Notes under the pieces: generated by a model
The model's database searches: none
What the model saw: the letters and a program-made list of their open reading frames with translations, nothing else
What the model was told of the DNA's origin: nothing
NCBI GenBank assembly: GCA_002715345.1
Contig: PAYR01000010.1
Location: 13,066 to 47,165, forward strand
Length of the DNA: 34,100 nucleotides
Direction of reading: 5' to 3'
Source of the DNA: Flavobacteriales bacterium
GTDB taxonomy: Bacteria > Bacteroidota > Bacteroidia > Flavobacteriales > UBA7312
Position numbers and translations under genes: made by a program
Shown here: in pieces, positions 25,085-34,100 of the stretch
Layout: each line of letters opens with the position of its first letter
Position numbering within the stretch: the first letter of the stretch is position 1

Positions 25085-25115
25085 CAAAAGTAGTAAAACA
25101 ATTTTTATACTACAA
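25085..25115 (-). promoter_or_regulatory. Promoter of rpsF-rpsR-rplI
   Basis: Minus strand TTG (25115-25113), 20-nt spacer, TACTTTTG (25092-25085): a good match to TTG-N19-TAnnTTTG. Transcription should start near 25081, about 45 nt before the rpsF ATG. Confidence 0.7.
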
Positions 25116-25140
25116 GCATATTTCTCTTGTTTTTACTTGG

Positions 25141-25169
25141 TTTGAATTTCAAACATTATGCTATATTTG
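25141..25169 (+). promoter_or_regulatory. dnaX promoter
   Basis: TTTG (25141-25144), 17-nt spacer, TATATTTG (25162-25169). An alternative TTG at 25137-25139 gives a 22-nt spacer. Transcription should start near 25173, leaving a leader of about 15 nt to the ATG at 25188. Confidence 0.65.
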
Positions 25170-25187
25170 TTACCCTCATTTTGACAG

Positions 25188-26897
25188 ATGGAAAACTTCA
25201 TTGTTTCAGCACGTAAATACCGCCCCGCTACATTCGATAGTGTAGTAGGACAACAATCTATTACAAACACGCTTAAAAATGCCATTAAAGATAATCAAAT
25301 AGCACAATCCTATTTGTTTTGTGGCCCAAGAGGTGTTGGTAAAACTACATGTGCAAGAATTTTTGCTAAAGAGATTAATCAATTTAACATCGATAAGAAA
25401 ATTGATGACTTTTCATTTGACATTTTCGAATTAGATGCTGCCTCAAATAATTCTGTTGATGACATAAGAAATTTAACTGATCAGGTTAGAGTTCCACCAC
25501 AAACTGGAAAATATAAAGTTTACATAATCGATGAGGTTCATATGCTTTCTCAATCAGCATTTAATGCTTTCTTGAAAACGCTAGAAGAACCGCCTGCACA
25601 TGCTATTTTCATTTTAGCAACTACTGAAAAACATAAAATTATCCCAACGATATTATCGCGTTGTCAGATTTTTGATTTCAAAAGGATACAGGTAGAAGAT
25701 ATAGTTCAGCACTTGGCTTTTGTTGCAAAAAAAGAAGGCGTTAATGCAGAGCATGATGCTTTACACATCATTGCACAAAAAGCAGACGGAGCTTTACGAG
25801 ATGCGCTTTCTATTTTTGATCAAATTGTCAGTTTTTGCGGGAGCGAAATGACTTATGATTCGGTCATTCAAAACCTCAACATTTTAGATTACGACTATTT
25901 CTTTAAAGTAACCGAATCCATATTAGCAAACAGCATTCCTGAATCTTTAAATCTGTTCAACGAAATTCTAAACAATGGTTTTGACGGACATAATTTCATC
26001 AACGGATTAGGAGAGCATTTTAGAAATCTTTTGGTTTGTCAAGACAGCGCAACGCTTTCTTTATTAGAAGTAGGGAAAAATATCAAAGATAAATATCAAG
26101 CACAATCCACTACTTGTCCGCAACCTCTTTTGTTACAATCCTTAGAGCTTTGCAATAAAGCTGATTTACAATATAAGAACAGTAAGAATCAACGACTGCT
26201 TGTAGAAATTACATTGATGCAGCTATGCGGTCTGGACGGCACTTATGTAACCCCTTCGGCTGAAAAAAAAACTTTCGTAGTTAAATCTCAGTCAGCAAAT
26301 GAGGCTATAGAGACCAACCCCGAAAACACAAACACCTCTTTATCAATAGAAATAAAAAAAGAAGAACCAAAACCAATACCTACTTCTAACGAAGATAAAG
26401 TGTTGAAATCGGTTGTTGGTTTAAAAGAAAGACCGGCTAGAAAAAGAACCATTTCTATCGATTTAAATAATTTAAACAAAGAGGAAGTACAGACCGAAAA
26501 AGAAGCCCAAAAAGAGCGCATAGAAACACCTTTTACACAAGAAGATTTAGAAGCTAGCTGGAAAAACTACGCTACTAAAATCGGTTTAGAAGGAAAACAC
26601 AACCTATCCTCTATCTTGAAAGAAAAAAATCCCACTATCAGCAATGGCTGTGTTTTAGAGTTTATCCTCAACAATAAAGTGCAAGAAGAAGTGTTTAACG
26701 AAGAGAAATCGAATATTCTCGGTTTTTTAAAAAAGAGCTTATTTAACAACAGCATTCAATTCAACATCAAGATTAAGGAGTTAGAAAAACAAGAAATTAA
26801 AGCATATACACCTGAAGAAAAATTTAAAGAAATGGCCGAAAAAAATCCAGCATTATTAAAAATGAAGGATCAATTCGGGTTAGAATTAGACTATTAA
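25188..26897 (+). CDS. dnaX: DNA polymerase III subunit gamma/tau
   Basis: Clamp-loader ATPase. Of 569 residues, the AAA+ motor has Walker A GPRGVGKT (46-53), Walker B YIIDEVHMLS (about 109-118), LKTLEEPPAHAIF and the SRC arginine-finger motif in ILSRCQIFDF. The collar domain III ends near residue 355 and a less conserved, lysine/glutamate-rich tau region follows. The zinc module normally inserted after Walker A (four cysteines) is absent: residues 64-80 are a short cysteine-free loop before FELDAASNNSV. A nine-A run (26263-26271) lies just after domain III. No SD. The M16 protease gene follows after 6 nt. Confidence 0.95.
   Translation: MENFIVSARKYRPATFDSVVGQQSITNTLKNAIKDNQIAQSYLFCGPRGVGKTTCARIFAKEINQFNIDKKIDDFSFDIFELDAASNNSVDDIRNLTDQVRVPPQTGKYKVYIIDEVHMLSQSAFNAFLKTLEEPPAHAIFILATTEKHKIIPTILSRCQIFDFKRIQVEDIVQHLAFVAKKEGVNAEHDALHIIAQKADGALRDALSIFDQIVSFCGSEMTYDSVIQNLNILDYDYFFKVTESILANSIPESLNLFNEILNNGFDGHNFINGLGEHFRNLLVCQDSATLSLLEVGKNIKDKYQAQSTTCPQPLLLQSLELCNKADLQYKNSKNQRLLVEITLMQLCGLDGTYVTPSAEKKTFVVKSQSANEAIETNPENTNTSLSIEIKKEEPKPIPTSNEDKVLKSVVGLKERPARKRTISIDLNNLNKEEVQTEKEAQKERIETPFTQEDLEASWKNYATKIGLEGKHNLSSILKEKNPTISNGCVLEFILNNKVQEEVFNEEKSNILGFLKKSLFNNSIQFNIKIKELEKQEIKAYTPEEKFKEMAEKNPALLKMKDQFGLELDY
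26263..26271 (+). other. A9 slippery run in dnaX
   Basis: Nine consecutive A after domain III, read GAA AAA AAA ACT (codons 359-362). The -1 frame meets TAA at 26282-26284 and the +1 frame meets TAG at 26278-26280, so slippage in either direction ends the protein at about 363-366 residues, a gamma-like length. A8 runs occur in other genes here, so the run alone is not proof. Confidence 0.5.
26354..26360 (+). other. Second slippery heptamer (A_AAA_AAA) in dnaX
   Basis: Seven A in correct phase for -1 slippage (ATA AAA AAA GAA, codons 389-392). A -1 shift would end at TAA 26387-26389, about 400 residues. No obvious downstream stimulatory hairpin was found by eye. Confidence 0.3.
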
Positions 26898-26903
26898 ATA
26901 ATT

Positions 26904-29825
26904 ATGAAAACAAAATTAACCTACATCCTCATCATTGCTATCATAGCAGTTATAGGATACAATGTAAATGAGGAAATGAGCAATATTGAAAATCAATACG
27001 ATAGCTTTGCTAACGACCCACTAAACGCACAAGTTTACACCTTAGACAATGGCTTGAAAGTGTATCTATCTGTTTATAAAGATGCGCCCCGTGTGCAAAC
27101 TTACATTGCTGTAAGAGCTGGTAGTAAAAACGATCCAGCAGACGCTACAGGATTAGCACACTACCTAGAACACATGTTATTTAAAGGAACTGACAAATAC
27201 GGCTCTTTGGATTATGAAAAAGAAAAAGTTTTGATTGATCAGATTGAAGCGCTTTACGAAGAGTACCGAACTATCGATATGGATGATGAGGAAAACAGAA
27301 GTCGCGTTTGGGCACAAATCGATTCTGTTTCTGGAGAAGCGGCAAAATTTGCCATTGCCAACGAATACGATAAAATGGTTTCTGGCATTGGAGCAAAAGG
27401 AACAAACGCCTACACTTCAGCAGAAAGCACTGTGTATGTAAACGACATCCCTTCTAATCAATTAGAGAAGTGGCTATCTATTGAAGCAGAGCGTTTCCGT
27501 AATCCTGTTTTCCGTTTATTTCATACAGAATTAGAAGCGGTTTATGAAGAAAAGAATAGAGGTTTAGACAATGATGGAAGGAAGATGTTTGAAGCTATGC
27601 TTTCAGGATTATTTCAAAACCATACTTACGGAACACAAACCACAATTGGTACTGTTGAGCATTTAAAAAATCCTTCATTAACAGAGATTAGAAAATACTT
27701 CAACAAAAACTATGTGCCAAACAATATGGCTATTTGTCTTTCTGGAGATTTTGACCCTGACCAAGTTATTGTTTGGATTAATGAGAAGTTTGGCTCTTTT
27801 GAAAGAAAAGCAGATCCTGAATTTACTCCAGGTGTTGAAGAACCAATCACATCTCCAATTGTAAAAGATGTATATGGACCTGATGCAGAGCGAGTTTATC
27901 TAGCCTTCCGATTCCCAGGAGTTGAAGAGCGTGAAACACAGGTAATGCGTCTTATTGATATGGTGTTAAGCAACAGCCAAGCAGGTTTGGTTGACCTAAA
28001 CCTAAATCAACAACAAAAAGTTTTGAACGCAAGCTGTTTTCCTTACACACTAAAAGACTACAGCACGCATATTTTGTATGGAGTGCCAAAACAAGGACAA
28101 AGCTTAGATGAGGTAAAAGACTTGCTTTTAGCTGAAGTAGAAAAAGTAAAGAATGGAGATTTTCCTGATTGGTTGTTACCAGCCATCATTAGCGATATGA
28201 AGCTAGACAAAATCAAAAAGAACGAAGCTAATTCTAGCCGTGCCAATGAATTTGTACAGTCATTTATACTAGATATCGACTGGAAAGAATACATCAAAGA
28301 ATTTGAAGTATTAGAAAGCATTACTAAAGAAGAAGTAATGGGGGTTGCCAACAAATACTACCAAGACAATTATGTAATGGTTCGCAAAAACTTAGGTGAA
28401 GACACAACTGTTAGAAAAGTAACAAAGCCAGCCATCACTCCGGTTGAAGTAAACAGAGAAGCGCAGTCTGATTTCTTAAGTACTATATTAGCAACGGATG
28501 TTGCAGAAATTGAGCCAGACTTCATCAACTACGAAGAAGACATTGCACACAGCAACTGTGGAGTAGAATTGCTACACAAAACGAACACAGAAAACGATCG
28601 TTTCAAGCTCTACTACATTACAGACATGGGTAAAAACCACAATCCTAAACTAGGATTAGCTGTGGATTACCTTAAGTACTTAGGAACAAATGAAATTTCT
28701 CCAGCACAAAAACAAGAGGAATTTTACAAACTAGGGTGTGATGTTTCTGTTAATAGTCAAAACGAGCAAACCTATATTTCACTAACAGGGTTAAACGACA
28801 ATTTCAACGCTTCAGTTGAGTTATTCGAAAACTTGTTAGCCAATGCTGTTGCTAACGACGCAGCTTTGGAAAACTTGAAATTGGATGTATTGAAAAAGCG
28901 CGAAGATGCTAAGCTTAATAAGCAAACCATCCTATACTCTGGAATGGCAAACTTCGCTAAGTATGGTGCAGAAAACCCATTTACCAATCAAATTTCTGCA
29001 GAAGAACTAATGGCAACAACAGCTGATGAGTTACTAGAAATCATTAGCAACTTAACCTCTTACGAACATCGTGTGTTATACTACGGACCACTTTCTGTAG
29101 AGGAAGCCACTAGCGCTTTAAAAGAATTACACCAACTTCCTGAAGAATTAAAAGCGCTTCCTGAAGGTGGAGGTTACGCAGAGTTAGACATTAACAATAC
29201 CTCTGTTTATGTGGTAGATTATGATATGAAGCAAGCAGAAATTTTAATGGTTGCACAAGGAGCTTCTTACGATGCTACTAAAATGCCATTGATTCGTTTA
29301 CACAACGAGTATTTTGGCGGAAGCATGGGAAGTATTGTATTCCAAACATTAAGAGAATCAAAAGCATTGGCTTACTCTGTATATAGCACATACAGCTCGC
29401 CAAGAACTGCTGATAAGTCGCACTATGTAATGGCTTATATCGGAACACAAGCCGATAAACTAAAAGAAGCAATGATTGGCATGAATGAGCTTTTAACCGA
29501 GCTTCCTGCTGCGGAAGCAAACATGGAAAATGCACAAGATGCAATCGTTCAAAAAATTAGAACAGAGCGAATTACTAAAGATAGAGTGCTTTTTAGTTAC
29601 GAATCTGCTAAAAGATTAGGTGTTGAAAAAGATATGAGAGAAGATGTATATAACAATGTAAGTAACTTCACGATGGATGATTTACAAACCTTCCATAACG
29701 AGCATATAAGTGGAAACGAATACACCATTTTAGTGTTGGGAAGCAAGGAAGAATTAGACATGGATGCTCTGGCAGAATATGGCGAGGTAAAATTCTTGAC
29801 TTTAGAAGATATTTTTGGCTACTAA
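26904..29825 (+). CDS. M16 family zinc metalloprotease (insulinase/pitrilysin-like), membrane-anchored or secreted
   Basis: Peptidase of 973 residues. Residues 5-19 are hydrophobic (a signal anchor or signal peptide without a lipobox). The inverted zinc motif HYLEH is at H86, E89, H90, with the third ligand glutamate in AVYEEKNR (E215/E216), and RVLYYGP and the Arg/Tyr-containing SLRESKALAYSVYS-like stretch (FQTLRESKALAYSVYS) mark the second M16 half, which has no HxxEH of its own. Both halves are in one chain, as in pitrilysin-type enzymes. Likely periplasmic degradation of short peptides. It lies 6 nt after dnaX, so they may share a transcript, although their roles do not match. Confidence 0.9.
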   Translation: MKTKLTYILIIAIIAVIGYNVNEEMSNIENQYDSFANDPLNAQVYTLDNGLKVYLSVYKDAPRVQTYIAVRAGSKNDPADATGLAHYLEHMLFKGTDKYGSLDYEKEKVLIDQIEALYEEYRTIDMDDEENRSRVWAQIDSVSGEAAKFAIANEYDKMVSGIGAKGTNAYTSAESTVYVNDIPSNQLEKWLSIEAERFRNPVFRLFHTELEAVYEEKNRGLDNDGRKMFEAMLSGLFQNHTYGTQTTIGTVEHLKNPSLTEIRKYFNKNYVPNNMAICLSGDFDPDQVIVWINEKFGSFERKADPEFTPGVEEPITSPIVKDVYGPDAERVYLAFRFPGVEERETQVMRLIDMVLSNSQAGLVDLNLNQQQKVLNASCFPYTLKDYSTHILYGVPKQGQSLDEVKDLLLAEVEKVKNGDFPDWLLPAIISDMKLDKIKKNEANSSRANEFVQSFILDIDWKEYIKEFEVLESITKEEVMGVANKYYQDNYVMVRKNLGEDTTVRKVTKPAITPVEVNREAQSDFLSTILATDVAEIEPDFINYEEDIAHSNCGVELLHKTNTENDRFKLYYITDMGKNHNPKLGLAVDYLKYLGTNEISPAQKQEEFYKLGCDVSVNSQNEQTYISLTGLNDNFNASVELFENLLANAVANDAALENLKLDVLKKREDAKLNKQTILYSGMANFAKYGAENPFTNQISAEELMATTADELLEIISNLTSYEHRVLYYGPLSVEEATSALKELHQLPEELKALPEGGGYAELDINNTSVYVVDYDMKQAEILMVAQGASYDATKMPLIRLHNEYFGGSMGSIVFQTLRESKALAYSVYSTYSSPRTADKSHYVMAYIGTQADKLKEAMIGMNELLTELPAAEANMENAQDAIVQKIRTERITKDRVLFSYESAKRLGVEKDMREDVYNNVSNFTMDDLQTFHNEHISGNEYTILVLGSKEELDMDALAEYGEVKFLTLEDIFGY

Positions 29826-32099
<2,274 letters not shown>

Positions 32100-32122
32100 G
32101 CTAAAGAGAAGTAAGAGATTTG

Positions 32123-32156
32123 AAGCCCTGTATTTGATAGACACAGGGCTTTTTTA
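32123..32156 (+). terminator. Rho-independent terminator of icd
   Basis: AAGCCCTGT (32123-32131) pairs perfectly with ACAGGGCTT (32143-32151) around an 11-nt loop and runs into a T6 tract. It ends the plus-strand dnaX-M16-icd stretch just before the convergent acyltransferase stop codon. Confidence 0.9.
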
Positions 32157-32157
32157 A

Positions 32158-32709
32158 TTAATAAATTTTTGGATTATAATACTCAGGAACCTTTGGGGTA
32201 ATACCTTGATAAAATTCCTCTATTACAGACATGTCTTTTTCAATATCTCCTGATGGGCAAAGTATTTTCCCCACCCCCGCTTCCTTTCTTTTATAGTCCA
32301 TAAAAGACAACACAATTGGAACATTGGCTCCTACCGCAATATGATAAAACCCTTGCTTCCATTTTTCTACTCTTTTACGTGTTCCTTCTGGTGCAATTCC
32401 TACCACCAATTCTTCACTATGATTAAACAGCTCAGCAGTAAAAGTTACCAAGCTATTGTGTTTCGTTCTATCTACCGGTATACCACCAGTCCATCTAAAA
32501 AACCATCCGAAGGGCGGTTTAAACAACTGGCTTTTCCCAAGGTATTTCGCTTCAATACCCAACATATACCCAAATGAACGACCAATTACAAAATCCCAAT
32601 TAGAGGTATGTGGTGCAGCAATGATGACATACTTTTTTATTTGAGGAATTTCTCCTACTACTTTCCATCCCTGCAACCACAAAATGAATGATGCTATTAA
32701 CTTTCTCAT
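32158..32709 (-). CDS. Lysophospholipid acyltransferase (PlsC-like)
   Basis: Probable membrane-associated acyltransferase of 183 residues. The LPLAT motifs are HTSNWD (HX4D catalytic motif, about residue 34-39) and APEGTRKR (about 107-114), with VPIVLSFMDYKRKE as a further block. It is shorter than PlsC of E. coli (245) and resembles the short 1-acyl-sn-glycerol-3-phosphate acyltransferase-like proteins of Bacteroidota; the substrate could also be an ornithine or other amino-lipid. The N-terminus is a short hydrophobic/amphipathic helix. Its ATG overlaps the stop of the helicase gene (ATGA), so they form a unit. Confidence 0.85.
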   Translation of the reverse strand: MRKLIASFILWLQGWKVVGEIPQIKKYVIIAAPHTSNWDFVIGRSFGYMLGIEAKYLGKSQLFKPPFGWFFRWTGGIPVDRTKHNSLVTFTAELFNHSEELVVGIAPEGTRKRVEKWKQGFYHIAVGANVPIVLSFMDYKRKEAGVGKILCPSGDIEKDMSVIEEFYQGITPKVPEYYNPKIY

Positions 32710-34100
32710 CCGAAAAAATCGTCTTTAAAATTGACAAGATACAATTTTTTAGTAGCGCGAGTCATGGCTGTGTAGAGCCATCTTAAGTACTCCTTCCCCA
32801 TCATATCTGGCGTAAAATAACCTTGTTCTACAAATACATTTTCCCATTGCCCTCCTTGCGATTTATGACAAGTAATCGCATAAGCAAACTTGACTTGTAA
32901 AGCGTTGAAATAAGGATTTTGCTTAATCTCTTTATTACGTTGATACTTGTGTGGTATGTCTTTATAATCTTCCTCTACTGCAGCGTAAAGCGCTTTGTAT
33001 TCCTCATAAGTCATAGCAGGAGTTTCGGAAGTAAGCGTGTCTAACAACACTATCACCTCTAAATTTTCCTCATCCGGATAATCTACCAAACGAACGGATA
33101 AACGCGCAAATCGACAGTTATACAACTCATTGATTTCATAAATACGCAATACCTCTACGGTATCACCATTGGCAATAAATCCGGCTTTACTTCCTTCTGG
33201 TAGCCAAAAGTAATTGTTACGTACCACCATTAAATAATCACCCACCGAAACCTCATCCTCTTGCCATAGAATTTTAGATCTAATTTGTTGGCTATATAAA
33301 TTCGCTCTTTTGTTAGAGCGACAAATTACAATCGTATCCTCAACTCCACTTTGACTATAACAATCTTCTAAAGCATCTTGCAGGTCCATTCCGCTTTGTA
33401 AGCGAACCACTTCAGGATCACAAAACAAAGTAGGGGTTACTTTACTCTTCTGTGCAATTTGATCTCTTAATCGAGTAGCATTTTCTAAAATCAAAGAATC
33501 GGATTGCTGGCGCACCACTTGTGTAAGCTCTGCACTATACACATCGCGCTTGTAAGTAATCACTAACACATTTTCATCCAAAGCCGGACTTACATCTAGA
33601 TTTACAGGTGGAAGCTGTGCTGTATCTCCAATTAAAATCAGCTTACAATTGATGCCATCATACACATACTCTATCAAATCGTCTAGCAACGAACGACCAC
33701 CAAAAACTTTGTCAGAAACATCTGGAATCATGGAAGCCTCGTCTACTACAAAAACAGCATTACTATGCTTGTTCTTTTGCAAAGTCACATAAGTATTCCC
33801 TTTAGAATTAGTCTTCAACCAATAGATTTTCTTGTGGATGGTAAAGGCCTTTTTTCCTGAGTAGGAGGACAATACTTTAGCCGCTCTACCCGTTGGTGCC
33901 AACAATACCACATTTTTACCCACTGGCCACAAACTTTTTACCAAAGCACTGACCAAAGTTGTTTTTCCAGTTCCTGCATACCCTTTCAATAAAAACAAAC
34001 CACGCGCCAAACTATCTGTCACATACTCTGATAGCTGATCAATCACTTCGTGCTGTTGTGAAGTGGGCTCAAAAGCAAAATTTTTGAGCAATAAATCGTG
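32706..34100 (-). CDS. RecD-like superfamily 1 helicase / ATP-dependent exonuclease domain protein, 5' end missing
   Basis: The frame is open to the window edge, so the start is outside; 464 residues are visible. Helicase motifs: I LKGYAGTGKTTL near the N-terminus, Ia VVLLAPTGRAAKVL, II VFVVDEASMI, III LILIGDTAQLPPV, and the C-terminal UvrD_C_2 part with YAITCHKSQGGQWENVFV and LYTAMTRATKKLYLV (motifs V and VI). It resembles the stand-alone RecD-type helicases widespread in Bacteroidota, without RecB or RecC. A role in DNA repair or recombination is likely by homology only. The apparent TTG start at 34091 is not reliable. Coupled to the acyltransferase gene by a 4-base overlap. Confidence 0.9.
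   Translation of the reverse strand, partial: HDLLLKNFAFEPTSQQHEVIDQLSEYVTDSLARGLFLLKGYAGTGKTTLVSALVKSLWPVGKNVVLLAPTGRAAKVLSSYSGKKAFTIHKKIYWLKTNSKGNTYVTLQKNKHSNAVFVVDEASMIPDVSDKVFGGRSLLDDLIEYVYDGINCKLILIGDTAQLPPVNLDVSPALDENVLVITYKRDVYSAELTQVVRQQSDSLILENATRLRDQIAQKSKVTPTLFCDPEVVRLQSGMDLQDALEDCYSQSGVEDTIVICRSNKRANLYSQQIRSKILWQEDEVSVGDYLMVVRNNYFWLPEGSKAGFIANGDTVEVLRIYEINELYNCRFARLSVRLVDYPDEENLEVIVLLDTLTSETPAMTYEEYKALYAAVEEDYKDIPHKYQRNKEIKQNPYFNALQVKFAYAITCHKSQGGQWENVFVEQGYFTPDMMGKEYLRWLYTAMTRATKKLYLVNFKDDFFG

Overview
The window looks like a chromosomal segment of a Bacteroidota bacterium, most probably from the Flavobacteriales or a close relative. Four things point there. Protein families resemble flavobacterial versions: DnaJ and DnaX lack cysteines found elsewhere, and the aconitase is a long AcnB. 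Several genes are preceded by matches to the Bacteroidota -7 promoter element TAnnTTTG, two of them with a TTG/TTTG at the right -33 spacing for rpsF and acnB and one for dnaX. Shine-Dalgarno (SD) sequences are absent almost everywhere. Genes are tightly packed, often with TAATG or ATGA stop/start overlaps. I cannot name the genus. There are no rRNA or tRNA genes, CRISPR arrays, insertion sequences or phage genes, and no gap between genes reaches 300 bases.

Layout. 1-4216 (+): the 3' part of dnaJ, a terminator, then a coupled trio of ABC-2 exporter ATPase, its permease and a Ppx/GppA phosphatase. 4208-6805 (-): alaS. 6917-8223 (+): an M23 envelope peptidase coupled to a small MerR-like regulator. 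8220-10551 (-): mqnB-mqnD-hldD, joining futalosine menaquinone synthesis to heptose synthesis. 10620-12535 (+): a PTPS-type pterin synthase, folE and fabD. 12530-14313 (-): rfbB and a CpsB/YwqE-type PHP phosphatase. 14407-16331 (+): an unknown probable outer-membrane barrel protein coupled to waaA (Kdo transferase). 16382-22604 (-): a large FG-GAP/UnbV lipoprotein and acnB. 22665-23900 (+): a MacB-like permease without an adjacent ATPase. 23962-25036 (-): rpsF-rpsR-rplI. 25188-32099 (+): dnaX, an M16 protease and monomeric NADP isocitrate dehydrogenase. 32158-34100 (-): a RecD-like helicase (5' end outside the window) and a PlsC-like acyltransferase.

Most genes are ordinary core metabolism, translation, replication and envelope synthesis. 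hldD, waaA, rfbB, the phosphatase and the acyltransferase all concern lipid A/LPS, surface polysaccharide or membrane lipid, but they lie in separate units.

The most interesting signals are regulatory. rpsR (bS18) and rplI are the only genes where I see a strong SD. This fits the proposal that bS18/bS21 control their own synthesis on Bacteroidota ribosomes whose anti-SD is sequestered. dnaX carries a nine-A run just after the motor region, where slippage either way ends translation within five codons, giving a possible gamma-type product. The fabD terminator lies inside the opposing cpsB coding region. The promoters predicted for acnB and mqnB are so close to the start codon that their mRNAs may be almost leaderless. 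I did not find a clearly new multi-gene system.
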